A DNA stretch of 64,000 nt from Laccaria trichodermophora (GCA_018417955.1 JACTVC010000005.1:1984001-2048000), one strand, 5' to 3'. Positions 24,207-36,900 are shown, numbered from the stretch's first letter. Numbers and translations: made by a program. The notes: generated from the sequence alone by a model not told the origin.

Positions 24207-25302
24207 ATGATACTCGGAGAGAGTGTGTGGCCTTCACTGGGCCATGTTGTTCGTGGAGGTTGATGGAAACAGTGAGGAAACCGCTGCCGTCGCTTGCTTC
24301 ATGCCATCATGTGTTCCTAACTCAGACTCCGAACCGACGTACCACCACCTATGACATTCAGACCCTTCAACCTTTCAACGATGAACCTTCGGATTTAGGG
24401 CACGAATGACAACGAGAAATAGAGTATGTAACCGCAACGGATGCTCTTTACATCTTTCAACCACCTCACTCCTAACGCTGTAATGCTGCGACGCGTCGTC
24501 GTTGACAATTCTTGCATCTCACATTTATTGGTGCAGTTTTCATGTTGGATGACCGTTGCTGGAACTCGGTCTGTACATTTTCGTGTTTCATGATTGTTTT
24601 TAACAGTTTTCTTGTTCGTTCAGAACTAATCAATTTTTCGACCGAAACATGCTGCCGGTCGACTTGAAGCAGAAGTTAGCAAGATCCCCCATGTTCAGTT
24701 GACAGCCCAACTGCTCACCTCGCGTCAAAACTGGTGTGCGGACGTGATTAGGATTTCTTGCTAGTTGAAAAGTGAGTCTTGAACTCTTTTAGTGGTAAAG
24801 CTCACCATCAGATAAGGCGTGTTACCGATTATTATCGATCAGCTACAACGTTCACGGGGATGGAATGAGGTGCTTTTGAATTTTGCGCTTCCGGACCCTT
24901 GTTCCAGCGAGGATCCTTGGAGCCAGACCATCAAGTTCAAACCGGTGTGGTTTAAAAGTACCATCTTATCACTGGTGGCGCCATCCCGACTGGTTGATTT
25001 GCCCTCCTTTCAGTTCTTCGCTCAATGTGGCAGATTGAGGTACCGCAGTGCTGAAGTGCAGAGTTCGGTTTTCTTGCTCAACCCACGAGTCAAACGATGA
25101 TTGGTCACTTGATTCTGGTCATATACCCCCGATGAATGTCTCTGTGAGTCCACTCGCGTTGTCCCATGATATATATTGAACAAAAGGCTAGATGCATTTC
25201 CTCCTCGCTTCCCTAGTAGATTGCTTTGAACCATAGTTCACATTCCATCATGTTGATTATGTAAGCAAACAACTGATAATTCTATTTCACTTTACTGAAC
25301 GT
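24207..25302. other. Intergenic, no feature seen
   Basis: Promoter side of the SDR gene and the 3' side of the coiled-coil gene. Open frames are short and without domains. Confidence 0.4.
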
Positions 25303-27744
25303 TTACAGCCCCATCTGCTCGAGAACGGCAGGTAGAATGACCTTGGGTTTTACGATCACGTTTAACCCGTCTCTCGTCACTCTTCGCAGGCCGATGTCGG
25401 AAGTGCAGACCACCCCATTATCTCTACCATCCAAGTCATTCTCAGCGTAACCATCGTTCATCAACTCATCGTCAAAGTCGGTTCCTGGTTGTATCAAGAA
25501 CGTCTCCAGTCGCTCAGGCGATCTATCCTCTCCGAGCATGACATGGAGGCGAATAGCCAGCGTTGCGACAATCGAAAGGTTGTCCTCGAAGGACTCCATG
25601 ATGCTCCGCGTTAAGGGGCAGTCTTTCGACCAACCTGACAGAGTTAGGATGTCGAGAAGGGAGCTGCACATGAACTCTACTATCTGGGCCTTTCTGTTAT
25701 CCGATGGACCGAGTCGTGCGCGGGTGATGGCACCCATCTCTCAGCGGCTTTTGGTTCCTCTAAATCACTTCTGTCAGTCATTGCAGTTGATAATGACGGT
25801 TGGATGCTTACCGACTCCTTGAATCCTGGAATACAGCGTCTCCAAGAAAGCGTCATATTCCCAGTGACATGGATACCACGACGTGATGATGCGGTTGCAG
25901 CAGTAAGCCAAACACACCTGGAAAGCGATCTGAAGCGGCCATGGGTCGAATTCCTGTCCATCCCTGTGCAACGACACCGATTCAAGCACCGCTGCCATTT
26001 CATCTCCTAGATACTCCTTCACCTTTACACGGAGAGCCTCTGCTTCCAGGTTGTGTCCCTCGATTGTGGCAGACTTATCACCAAAGTTCTTGTCAGATAA
26101 AGAAGCAGCCGCTTGGAACATCTCCGAATTGAGCAAAGTGACGATGCGGACCGCGTCGTCTCTGATGACGCTCATGTGTTTCAGACGGGTGGTGGAGTTT
26201 ACAGCGTAGGAGGGTCGCTGTCTATCGTCAGCTCGACGACTCTGCAGCTCGTCCAGGTGCGATTGGAGCTGGTCCTTAAACATCCGATTTTGTCGCTCTG
26301 TCGACCCAAATCTATCGTGTAGTCGACGCATTTGGTTAGTCAGCTCTGCTGCCTTCTCTGCCTCGCTATTCCGCGCCTCTACATGTCTCCTAGTCGTGTG
26401 AAGGAGGTCTTCGCGTAGTTGTGCCAATTGCGCCCTCATGTCTGTGGAATCCCACTCGAGGTCACTCACCCTCGTGGACTTGGCCTCTAACTCCTCATCC
26501 TTAGAATCGATCTCAGCCTGGAGCTCCCGTATTTCTGTCATCAGACCAGCTGTCTCCTCCTCCAGAGCAGCTCTTGTCTGTTTCTCGGCTTCCACCTCGT
26601 CCTTCAAATCGTCCCTCTCTGATCGCAGAGCCTGCAGCTCAGCTGCGAGGTCCTCCTTGTCTTCATGGACCTGCCGAAGCTCCTCGTCCTGCTTCGCCTT
26701 CTCCTGCGTGAGAAAAGCATGGCTTGCCTTCAGAGAACGTAGCTCAGCCATCAACGTCTCCTTATCTTCCTCAAGAACACGAGCCCGCTCCCTGACTTCC
26801 TTCGACTCGTCAAGGAGTCGATCAGCCTCCTTTCGTAATGAGGCATTTCCCTCGTTCAACTCTGCATTTCCCTTAAGCAGGAGTTCAATCCGTCCTTCAC
26901 TCTCGTCCTGTGACTTGGCTGCTGCTTCCTCTGCGGCCTTCAAGCGCGTTTCAAGATCGTCCCTCTGCCGCGTAAGATCCTGGATCTCCTTCTCCCAACT
27001 CGCTTCCCCCCTCCTTTCCTCACCCAATGTTGGGTGGAGAGGTTGAGAGGCGTTTGAGGGCTCGACATCCCCACTGACGGTTGTCCATTCCTGGTCTTGT
27101 GCCTTCGCGCCCAAAGAATCCAACTCGCCTGTTTTGACACTGGACGTGGATGGCTCGGTGGGGTGTGTGGTGGTGATCTGCTGTGGGACGACAGAGAAGC
27201 CCAGCTCTTCTGCTCCGACACTCACAGTTCTAACAAGTAATTCAGAAGGAATAGTTGTGCTGGTGGTCTGCTGTGGAACAACGGAGAAGCCCAGCTCCTC
27301 TGTTGCAACGCTTGCTGTTCTAGAAGCCTCAACCGACTTTGGCCCCAAAGGTGCAATGGTTTCGAAGGGCTCAACGGAAGTTGGCGTGGGTGGGATGATG
27401 GTGGTAGTTTGCTGTGGGATAACGGAGAATTCCAGCTCATCTGTTCCGGCGCTTGCTGCTCTAGAAGGCTTGGCAGAAATTGGTTGTGATGTCGTTGTAG
27501 CGGCGGGGACGACGGACGTCAATTCAGAAGATGTGGTTGAGAAGAGAGTGTCCCTTCCCCCTTCCTTTGACTTGTCCAAAGCGCGCAGTATTCTGGAGCC
27601 TTGCTTCTTCGCCATCTTATCCTCCTTGGATACGCTCGCGATACTTCCAGAATCAGAATTGTTGTCATCTGGGGATGAAATTCGTTTGCCGGCTGCACGC
27701 CGAGCCTTGCTCAGCATGTTTAGCATTGAGAATGGAGATGCCAT
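25303..27744 (-). CDS. Coiled-coil protein with conserved C-terminal domain, paralog A
   Basis: Exons 27744-25812 and 25739-25303 encode 789 aa; the 72-bp intron starts GTAAGC and ends GCTGAG. Residues 1-230 are low complexity, with three repeats of a LEFSV(I/V)PQQTTT-like segment. Residues about 235-480 are a long heptad-type coiled coil rich in Glu, Lys, Arg and Leu. The last 300 residues form a globular region shared with the neighbour at 28133-29774: LLNSEMFQAAA, VCTSDIGLRRV and NVIVKPKVIL. I do not recognise a named domain. The arrangement suggests a scaffold or cytoskeletal adaptor, which is inference only. Confidence 0.8.
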
Positions 27745-28132
27745 GAAGATGGTATTGGTGATTGCTCAACGCGTCTGCCTTAGTTGTTATATTGAACCTA
27801 TTCCTCATGCCCACGTTGAGGTCCCTTATTCACGTTGGTCCCAACCACCAAACCGAAGGTACATGCAGCGTCTTCATGTCTTGACCCCCCCTCCGCCTCG
27901 TGTTCATGCTGCGATGCCGCGAATGTTCCCTATCCGCACAACGAAAGCAAATAAACGGATCGTTTCAATTGATGCTTGATGCGTCATCACCGACCCCATC
28001 TAGGTGTTTTGCGGACATGATGAATTCAAGAGTTCTGTTAGCATAGCATTCCAGGACCTACTACGTAAAAGATATTCAAAACTGATCATGATTCATGAAT
28101 GTACGTCTTCACAACCACATCCAGGCCTCCTC
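27745..28132. other. Short intergenic spacer between the coiled-coil paralogs
   Basis: About 390 bp. Presumed promoter of paralog A and terminator of paralog B. No specific motif was identified. Confidence 0.5.
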
Positions 28133-29774
28133 TCAGCTATTTACCTGCTGCCCTAAGGGCGTTTGAGCTTCCGCCTCGTCCGTTAAGGACGAGGCTAAAA
28201 CAACCTTGGGCTTGAGGATAACGTCATAGTATGATTGGGCTTGCCCATCAGCAGAACGCTTCGTCAGAACCCTGCGCAATCCCATGTCCGTTGTGCACAT
28301 GATGCGCTCCCCGTCCCCTCGCCGGTTTCGGGTTTCCTTTCTGCTGTCTCGGTACGCATCATCCATGATTGTTGGGTCGAACTGAGCCCTGGTCGAGATA
28401 TAAAACGCCTCAATATCGACAGAAGTGACTCCTTCTTTAAGAGCCACCTTGAGTTGCAAAGCTGCTTTCTCAAGGGTTGACATGCGATGTTTAATGTCCT
28501 GGATGATGATTTGATATTTGGAGCTGCTCGTCGACAACCCACAGACTTTCAGGATGGTAACGAGATCCTCCGCGATGTGCGGGCCATATGATCGAGAAGG
28601 TCTTAGCTGTGCTTGTGTCATTGCACGCCATCGGCCTGCGACAGCCTGTTCCTCTGGAAGGGCTCTCAGCCTCGAATTCGCTGCCGTGTGGATGGATAGT
28701 ACTATGCTTACCCGATGCTTGAATCCCTGCGTATATTTTCTTAAGGAAATCGTTGTGGTCTCTGTACTCCATGGGACACAACGACTGTATGATCTGTACA
28801 CAGCGTAGGATCATGATTGACTGCAACGCAAGTTGTAAAGGAAGGGGATCGACTGTTGGCAGCTTTGCGAGAAGCTGGGAGAACATCACCGAGCCCACGA
28901 GTATTTTGGCACGTTCCATTGCTTGTGTATCCAGTCTCGCATTCCTCCCAGCCACCTCGTCGAATTCTAACCCTTCTGACATGAACGCCGCACCCTGGAA
29001 TATCTCGGAGTTCAATGATTGCGCCATTTTGATCAAATCCGCTCCTGCGAACGAGTCTGCCTTTGTCAAAAAAACTTGGGCGCCCTTCAGCTCCGCGCTC
29101 CTCATATCCAACAACTGGGTGGTCTGGGAATTATTCGCCTCTGCTCGACGTAACTGCTCCCTAAGAGCGCTAATATCGGCCGTTTGTTGGCGTATTTTAG
29201 CCTCCAACGATTGGCTATGGTGGTGTTGGGATTCCAACTGCGTGCGTAGGCGGTTTGTGGTTTCGGCATCTCGCTTGGCAAGTTGTTGAAGCTCCTCCTC
29301 CGCTTTTCGAAGCTTTTGCTTCGTACGATGACTAGTATCCTCGGCGTGATTGAGACGACTGATCGTCTCATTCAGTTGCAACTTCAACTCCTCCTTGTCC
29401 TTCATCAAAGCTCTGACGTCCTCTTTCCCGTATTTCCGAGCCTCCTTCAACTTTCGACTCCCTTCTCTAGTTTCGCGCCGAGAAAGTGATTCTTGCACGT
29501 CGCCACCCCGATTGTCATGGTGCCAGTCTCGAGACCTCCCTCTATTCGGCTCTTTGCGAGCCTGCAGTAATTTAGCAGGCTCTACAGTTCTGGAGGATTG
29601 CTCCAGCAAACCGTGCTCGTCATCTCGATGGTGTGGGACACTTTGGTGATGTTCTACATGATCGTCTGCTGGTGTGGGTTGTCCAGCAGTTGCTGCTGTA
29701 TGGACACTTTGAGAGTCTTTTCGTTCTGCGTCTTTCCGTGGTGTTCTGTTCGCGAAACCAAGCCAGGAGAACAT
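28133..29774 (-). CDS. Coiled-coil protein with conserved C-terminal domain, paralog B
   Basis: Exons 29774-28712 and 28635-28133 encode 521 aa; the intron is 76 bp and lies at the same position and phase as in paralog A. A charged N-terminus begins MFSWLGFANRTPRKDAER. A coiled coil spans about residues 90-230. The C-terminal domain shares LNSEIFQGAA, CTTDMGLRRV and VILKPKVVL with A. B lacks the long repeated low-complexity N-terminus of A. The pair lies head to tail on the same strand, a clear tandem duplication. Confidence 0.8.
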
Positions 29775-30452
29775 AGTTGGTGGTGGCGATGATAGTGAGC
29801 GCTCATCGATTATTTCAACTGTGCACTTCTACATGCACACCAGCTTGAAGTTTCCTCAATGTGTCTGCCTCGTGCTGTGATCTGAGATTCAAAAGCGGTT
29901 TCCACTTTCGGTGTCACATTAATACGGCTAGATAGATAGATAAGATAGATAGGCTAGAACATGAGACAGACCTATAAAGAGTGAGTTGAAAATGAGATGA
30001 ACGTGAGCAAGCTGCGGACCGAATAAATCTCGCTGAGCCCCATGACCACTCCCTCGCCATGTACCCTCGCCATGTACCCTCGCATGTGGGCAACACGTAA
30101 TCACACAGGCAATTCTTCAGCCTCTGTCAACACTGACCGCTGACTGCAGAGCTACCAAAATCTGGGCTGGTGCTCGGAATTCTGGGCGCAACAAGATAAG
30201 TCGTTGTCATCCTTTCCTCAAGCTGAAAGGAGGATTGATGATGCGATGCGATGATGGATATTGAAAGGTATGACGAGGCAAATCCGTGAAGGCGAGAGGC
30301 AGCACTTGCAAAGGTCAAATAGTGAGTTTCTGCCACTTTCTTTTTCCTTTTGTTGAGGATTTCGTACTGAGGAGTGGCCTTTGTCGCTTTACTTGCAAGA
30401 TCGGTCGTCAACCGATGGAGGCGGAAAAGGAAACAAGGAAGGACATTGAAGA
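29775..30452. other. Upstream flank of coiled-coil paralog B
   Basis: A GATA microsatellite (29930-29952) and a short duplication of CCCTCGCCATGTA (30054-30080) are present. A minus-strand frame (30597-30127) has no domain character. Otherwise nothing was seen. Confidence 0.4.
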
Positions 30453-30619
30453 GTGGAGAATCTCTCGGTGCTGAAGGTTCTATGCATCTGGCCCTTGGAC
30501 CAAGCGCTTGATCGATACCATGAACAACAGCAAATTCAGAGACGGGAAAGGAATTCGCATCCCGCCGCTTCGCGTCCCCCCCCCTGGGGAACAGCATATT
30601 GTCCTTCTCTCGTCTCTCG

Positions 30620-30765
30620 GCCTCCCTTGCTGCTCCTCGCCGAAGTATGGAGCGGCATGGACGAGGGCATGATTAATACCGTGCGGGGATACTTGACTAA
30701 GGGTGGCAGTGTTGGGGAGGGACGGGCAGTGGCTCTGATTACGCATTGGGGTGTGGATGTTTCGT
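30620..30765 (+). CDS. Possible exon of an unrecognised protein
   Basis: The frame contains EVWSGMDEGMINTVRGYLTK and GEGRAVALITHWGVDVS and then meets a good donor (GTGAGT) at 30765. The composition is protein-like, but neither the upstream nor the downstream exon could be placed and no family is recognised. It may be a gene fragment. Confidence 0.25.
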
Positions 30766-30907
30766 GAGTGGGTGAGGAGGTTAGGCGGCTTAGGTTTTGG
30801 TAGGGGAGTGGCGGCGTTGTTGGATGGGTGAGTGGTGTTTCTTGGTTTTTGGGTCGTAAGGACAAGATTTCTTGGGTAATTGATGCATGTTGTCGTCGTA
30901 CTTATAG

Positions 30908-30988
30908 GATGAGGGTTTCCATAGGATTGATGGATGAAGTGATCCACCCATAGGCGGTTCGACGTGGGTTCGAATCCCACTCTCATCA
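30908..30988 (+). tRNA. tRNA-like sequence, possibly degenerate
   Basis: A perfect T arm (GTGGG TTCGAAT CCCAC at 30964-30980) contains the polymerase III B-box core GGTTCGAATCC. The 7-nt stretch GATGAGG at 30908-30914 pairs with TCTCATC at 30981-30987, with one G-T pair, as an acceptor stem. The region between them is 49 nt. I could not place a convincing D arm, A box, or anticodon loop with T33 and a purine at 37. It is either a decayed tRNA, one with an intron I failed to find, or a B-box-only (TFIIIC) site. Confidence 0.4.
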
Positions 30989-30999
30989 TATTCGAATGG

Positions 31000-33256
31000 A
31001 CTGAAGTTCGATTGCATTTTGCGCCACGAATCGCGTAAATACCGATGTAATTTCTTGAAATCTGGGTCGCGTTCACCTGGGACAGGGTCTAGTCGTGTCT
31101 TCTAAAAGTTAAATCTTCCCGCTGGTGGACCAACATTATGCAGACACAGTTCCATCCAGTTCCTGGGCTCTCCCGGCAACATATCCCGGCTCTCGCATGT
31201 GCAGAAACGAAGCCGTTTCAGTCAGATTCTCGCGCGTCGTCCCCCGAATTCACTGATCAATCGGTCCAAGTCTTCCCAACTCTTTTCGTCTGTCACTGAT
31301 TGGATTGAGCGTGGTCTCCGAGTCCGAGGCAGCGCTCGAGTAGGTTTGTATAACCCTCGATAAGCAGACAGCCCCGCTCTCACCGGCACAGATTCCTTTC
31401 CAGAACCACTTGCCAGAGACACCATCACAAATGTCGGGCCGAATTCAATATAGATCCACGACACGGTAGTGAGAAATGTTGAGCACCTGAGGCCTGAGTC
31501 GTTGTGTTCGTGACTGCGAAGTGTAAGTCACGCTCTGACCTCGCTAATGGTAGCCTCTTCTGATTTACGTCCTGTTGAACCGCCTCCGCGCGGAGAACGC
31601 ATTCATGACACCAGTTTGGAACCGGCCTCAAAATACGATATCCAGACCAATATCATCCACCGGAATAGAGACGCTCGAGTCCGCCCGACCCACACAGAAA
31701 AAGATAAAGATATTTCCGATAGACTTTAATGATTATCTATTGCTAGGCTTGGCACTCGTCGGAAACTGATTTTGGCCCTCCTCGCGAGTCCCAGTGCCAG
31801 TTAAGTTTTGAAACCGCATCAGAAAGAGTAAGCAGCTCGTTGAAAGAAGGTGGTGGTGTGTGTTGGGATGCTGGATAGTTAGGGTGACCAAAAGCCCTCG
31901 TCTGGAACGGTAGTCCTGCATGAGTTTGTAAGGTGAGTGCACCTGCCGCTTGTGTCTGTCCGTCATTGCTAGTATGAGTCGTCGGCAGCTGCTTAAAGCT
32001 GTCCGCGTCCACCGCTGTATGAGTCGTTCACGTCCGGCGCCGATGACCCCAGCAGATTTCTTCATAATTCTCCGAGTGGGCGCAATTCATGGAATAGTAC
32101 AACTGATTTTGTAGCGCATGTCACAAAGGAAGAGCTTTAGAAGGCCCATTGTTAGATCTTGAATTCTCAGCGCGTCCGACTCGGAGGCCGTTCTTTGAAT
32201 GCCCAGTCGGAAGGAGTCGCCTTTGACCATTCCCTCAATCTAAATTTCCCAGTTTAGATCTGGATCTCTCGGTGAGTCCAGCATAATTCGCAGTATGGTA
32301 TTAAAGCATACCTATAATGACATTCCAGATCACAAAAAAAGAGATGGAGGAAACTCGTTTTTGGATCTTGGATGTTCAGTGCGTCCGAAGTCGCACTTGA
32401 GATCTGTCGGAAGAGACCAAGATCTAAGAGAGCATCCTTTCCCATCACCTAAAATTTCCCAGTCTTTATATTAAATTCTTCGCGAGTCCAGGTGGCCGGA
32501 AAGTTCACTTGAAGTCAAATCAGGAAGGCGTTTATGTAGTGTTGGTTGAATGCATGTGGTGGCTTTGACTTTGCTTTGACTCGGAACTTGGAAGTTCGAC
32601 AGCATGGCGGTGTTTGCTTCGGAGACCAACAAGTTGCAACTCCGATCACTGTGATCTTCCTCACTGGCAACGACCACCACAACGACCATACGGATGGCTA
32701 GAATCAGGAAACATGCTTATCGTCGCATTGTATTCTTGCTGCACCTGACACGTACTTAAGCAAATTGAAGCACTCCGAGATGTTCGTACTTGCGTTTGTA
32801 CATTGTCCCAAGTTGGTCCCAAGTCTGTCCTTAACACTTTTATCTGAATGATAGAACCAACGAAGAATATTATGCCTGCAATTTGCAAAGCGCTTACTCT
32901 CACGATACAACCTAAACTACGCCATGGAGCGGGCTACATCCGTCAGGACGTCCCGAAATTTTGTGCAAGTCGGTCGAGCCTGGTACTCGGCCCTCTAGCT
33001 CATCCTCCTTGGAGCATTCTCACACCCATTCTCTCCTTCCAATTATTGATCGGAAAAATATCGAAGTAGCTACTGGACTAAACGGCCTCCCCATTGCCGC
33101 CCGACCCTCAAGTTCAGGTTCAGCTTACTCTGTATATCCACTGGAAGGAGTCCTTCTGGGTCACAGACTAACAAAATCCATCCGCTCTCATCTGAAACTC
33201 CCTCCAATCCCTACCTTCAACTTGTGCAGCCTCCCCAATCGAATACCTTCATTTTT
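31000..33256. other. Long gene-poor stretch with a weak direct repeat
   Basis: Two diverged copies of about 130 bp lie at 32147-32284 and 32362-32491. They share a GATCTTG...TCAG(C/T)GCGTCCGA start, a TTTCCCAGT block and a GCGAGTCCAG/GTGAGTCCAG end. A minus-strand frame near 32660-32903 has a hydrophobic stretch (ALQIAGIIFFVGSIIQI) that could be a transporter scrap. No complete gene was found. Confidence 0.35.
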
Positions 33257-36077
33257 TTATATCAGCCTCAACTTCCCATCGCAGAAAACACAAAAAACCC
33301 ATACGTACTTATCACTCAAATGACGCACGAGCGCCTCCTTTTTCGCCCACAATTTACATTTATCCTTCCGGCACTTCAAGCACTGAAACACAACGCCCAG
33401 ATTCTCGGATGGTATACGAACCGGTTGACGTGGGCTCCTCTCGACGTTTGGTCCGGGGTATGCGAAGATGTCTGTGCCTTCTCTTGGGCTTGATACGGAA
33501 TGCCTAGTAAAGGGTAGGGTTGAGTTTTTTTTTTCCAAGAAAAAATTTGAAAACGCACACTTTCTTGACATGCTGCACCGCCGTATTCCTTTTCACAAAA
33601 CTATGACAATGCACTCCACAATGCATACAACTCCATACTTTATCTGAACTTGATGGATGGGGAAGTTCCCGACTCCGAACGTAGGCCTCTGCTTCTGGGG
33701 AGAGAAGGATCCATGACTCGGAGTGTTGGTCCCAATTGTGTAGGCTTCGTCTGTGGTATATTTCCACTTGGTGTGCAATCTGCGTGGCATGATTAGAATT
33801 TACACAAAAAGAAGAGAGAAAAAAAGGGAACCAAAGTTATTATTCACTTACACATTCAGTCCATGTCAACACCCGCTGACCGTCATCCACACCCTGATCG
33901 CCGTCCACCCCTTCCAAACACCCACCACAAATAAACCGTCGATCCAACGCCTCCATCTCCCTCGCCGTCGCTCTCTCAGGATCAAGACCCACCGATTTAA
34001 TTAACGCCCTAGCAATTCGCTGTCCAACTTTATCAGACACGAGTTGTCGATACCCATGAGCAGGAAACAACTTGTCGCACGTTAGATGGATACGAACTTG
34101 TTCCCAGCCTATGTAGCATGGGTTAATGAGGAAGGTGCCTGAGGCGTATTTGTACCGCTTGACGCAGCCTGGACAGTAAAATACGGACGTGGCGAGGTCG
34201 ACTTGGGCTGGGGTGTCCGAGTCCGAGTCCGCTTGACTCGGAGTATTACCCAACGAGCTTTGAGTCGGGTAAGGTAAGCGCCTACTCATCTGATCCCTCT
34301 GATACCTCCTCCAAACCTCATTAGCCTCATCCACCGAAGCCTTCAACGCCTCTGTAAAATCACTCTTCTCCAAAACCCGATCCGTCGGGTCCATAAGTAT
34401 CTCCGAAATCGGCTGAAACCCTTCTAAAGCCCAAGTGGGCGGGAGGTCCACCCAGGTTGAAGGTGGGAGTGTAGCTTGGTGGGATTTGTAAGCTTTGTCG
34501 AAGGTGTATCGGCGTTGATTTATTAAGCGCTCGCGTTCCTTTGCGAGGCGCTTGGTTTTGCAGGTTGAGAGGATGGTGAGGACGTCTGGTTTTATTTTGC
34601 GCCAGTCTTTTGATGAATGAGTAGGTACTTCATTTGTGTAGGTGCCAAAGGGGAGAGGCTCACCACGACGCGTGAGTCTGGACAATTCCCCTGTCTTGGA
34701 AAATCTAGATAAGAGCAAGAGGAAAGCGGCGTTGATGTCTTGTTGGGTGTATCCCAGGTTATGAAGCTTTTTTTGAAGTCTGTTTTTCAAACCCTACATC
34801 AGCTTCTATTTTTTTTTGTGTAAGAGAATCGGCATACCGGTCACGAATGATATCCGACCGCCCAATCCAATGAGCCCGTGCCTTTTCATAAAATCCCCTT
34901 GCCCATTCGTCGCATGTTTTCGCGTACTGTTTTTTTTTGTTCTTCACAAAGAAAAAAAAAGGAAGAAGGATGCATGATGCTCACACCTAAAAGCTCCTCA
35001 ACATCCTCCAAACACCTCCTCTTCATCTCCTCAAATTCCTCAATTGACCCAGTCCTTTGCATATCCTCAATCATCTTGGCAGTAGCATGTAATTCGGCGA
35101 GGGGGTATCGGCCTGCATGGGAGCCGTATAGGTACGTTGCGTGGCAGTCTTTCCCGTCTACACACGCCATCTTGATAAATTTATATACAAATGAGAAGGG
35201 AAAGACGTAGATACCAGGACGGTAAAACGGCGGCGTTAACTGCCAAACGAGGTGTTCTGTGGGATAGAGAGGGTCGTAAAGTCGGAATGCGCCGTAGAGG
35301 GGTGTGTAGCTGCGATAAACTAGACGGTAAGCTTCAAACGTATAGTGGAATAAGAAGTGGAGACGTACTGTACTGCAAGACATGGGTTACATAGACGACG
35401 CCGGTGTACGAAAGCGATGGACGCGCCTTTGTTGTTGCAATACTACACCAATAAATAAACGGCTTATTTGTTCGGTATGTCAAGAGCGGAGGGAAAGACG
35501 CACATAACATACGTCCCTCCCAAAAAGTAAAGAAGCCCATTTCACAGGTGTCATGTCCCCAGGGTTGATCGGTACGTCTGAATTCTGAAAGGAAGACTTC
35601 CATAGATCTAGAGACAGCGCGTTTTGCGAGGATATCAAGAGACCTCTAAAATATGTTGTTGTCTGACTGAGGTGGTATAGGTCCATTGGATGGAAGTGGG
35701 CTAGGATCTGCGGTCTGTCAATATTCTCTTTCTTTTTGTTTTACAAGGGGTAGGGGAAGGAAGACAAGAAACTGGATACGCGCCTCAATTATAACATCAA
35801 AAGGCATCTGCATGAACCTATTTAGACACTTAACGTCCACAAACTGTTTCCGACGTGCTCTCTCCTCGCGGATAATGATGTGCGCGACGAAGTTGCCCGC
35901 GATGTGTGGGAGCTTGGCATTGTCGCATTTCGCGAATAGGTTTTGGTATTTCGGCTATTGAGTGTTGATTAAGACTCAACCTTTTATTGAGAGCGTGCTT
36001 ACTTCGTTGTGCACTTCGAACACCTCGTCCGCATAGGGAAGATCATCATCTTGGTAAACCCAAGCTTCGGAATCCAT
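33257..36077 (-). CDS. F-box protein with C-terminal zinc-finger-like segments
   Basis: Exons: 36077-36003, 35954-35784, 35707-35513, 35442-35369, 35309-34985, 34926-34838, 34779-33852, 33779-33559 and 33503-33257, giving 774 aa in one frame. The start MDSEAWVYQDDD was chosen as the first ATG in frame. The F-box spans exons 2-3: MPFDVIIE joined to ILAHFHPMDLYHLSQTT, followed by the SLDLWKSSFQNSDVP and MTPVKWASLLFG signature of mushroom F-box proteins. Cys pairs follow (YCNNK, LCNPC). The end has two Cys/His units: WSCMHCGVHCHSF...H and FQCLKCRKDKC...H. F-box proteins recruit substrates to SCF ubiquitin ligases through Skp1. The intron at 35783-35708 begins with GC instead of GT. The last exon may continue past another intron. 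Confidence 0.75.
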
Positions 36078-36400
36078 TCTGGTTTGAGAAACCAAGAGAG
36101 AGAAGCAATCCAAGTGTTATCTATGTCAGAAAGAGATTTCCGTAATGTGCTCTGCGACTTCGTAGCTATCTTTGTCAAATCTTTGGAAATTGTGGTCTTG
36201 TGGGTTTGACTCGATTGTTTGTTCTTGTTTATTTCAAAGCCTTCAAGGGTTTTTTTTTTTTTGGATTCTCGAGATTTATGTGCAACAAGTAAGCGAGTAC
36301 TAAGACGCATGGGAAGCGTAAGGCTTCCCTTAGGTGTGATTGAGTCTAATGGGCCTTCACTGAAGTGAATATAAGTGTCCTTTGTGTAGCTGTAATGTAT
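36078..36400. other. 5' flank of the F-box gene
   Basis: Presumed promoter and leader, containing a T-run at 36250-36261. It merges into the 3' tail of a retrotransposon relic from about 36340. Confidence 0.4.
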
Positions 36401-36900
36401 AGGGAAATGTCAAGTTTTGGGGTATAGGGTCCCGGGGTGGGAGCATGGGCTGGTGCGTCTGTGTGACGCTAGGGTAGGGGCGAGCGCTCTGCGCTCGCGG
36501 GGGTTTGTCCGTGGGTGCGTGTGTCACTAGCATGTTACTAATCTTCGTCAGAATTGTCGTCCTCCGAGTCTATGTCAGGCGGTTCTGGCTCGTCGAGGAA
36601 TGTGGGGAGTTCTTCAGTGGGCCCGTACTTCCTGTAAATGTGAAGGCTCTTGAGTCTCTAAAGAAGTCTCCGAGAGCTGCTATGGCCTTAAGAGTGCCTA
36701 GTATCTCTGGGAGGGCGATATCGCGGTCGAATCTACACAGTTTGTCGCGCTGATGCTCGTACTGAGCGCAGTCACTTAAGATGTGTTTGCGGGTTTGGGG
36801 GTCCTCGCCACATTCACAGTTGGTGGTCTTCTCTGCCCACGGAATTCCCCGGTGTATGCGTGGCCAGTACAGCACTGAATCAGGCGTCCAAAGGCTTCGT
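36400..36900 (-). mobile_element. Non-LTR retrotransposon 3' end (Tad1-type LINE relic)
   Basis: The minus-strand frame at 36875-36570 has CECGEDPQTRKHILSDCAQY followed by ALPEILGTLKAIAAL and FFRDSRAFT. This is the terminal CxC...H...C and EILGT...IAAL...SRAFT pattern of agaricomycete LINE polyproteins. The downstream sequence (36560-36400) is the likely 3' untranslated tail. The RT and endonuclease parts are absent. Confidence 0.65.

Noticed and set aside
26438..27979. Long plus-strand open frames opposite coiled-coil paralog A
   Set aside because: They are antisense shadows of the codon bias of the coiled-coil gene and show no independent domain.
30480..31076. Minus-strand protein containing VGFEPTSN
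   Set aside because: This string is a common artefact of translating the antisense strand of a tRNA T arm.
35999..36310. Minus-strand frame beginning MRLSTRLLVAHK as the first exon of the F-box gene
   Set aside because: It is out of frame with exon 2; the ATG at 36077 gives a frame-consistent first exon MDSEAWVYQDDD.
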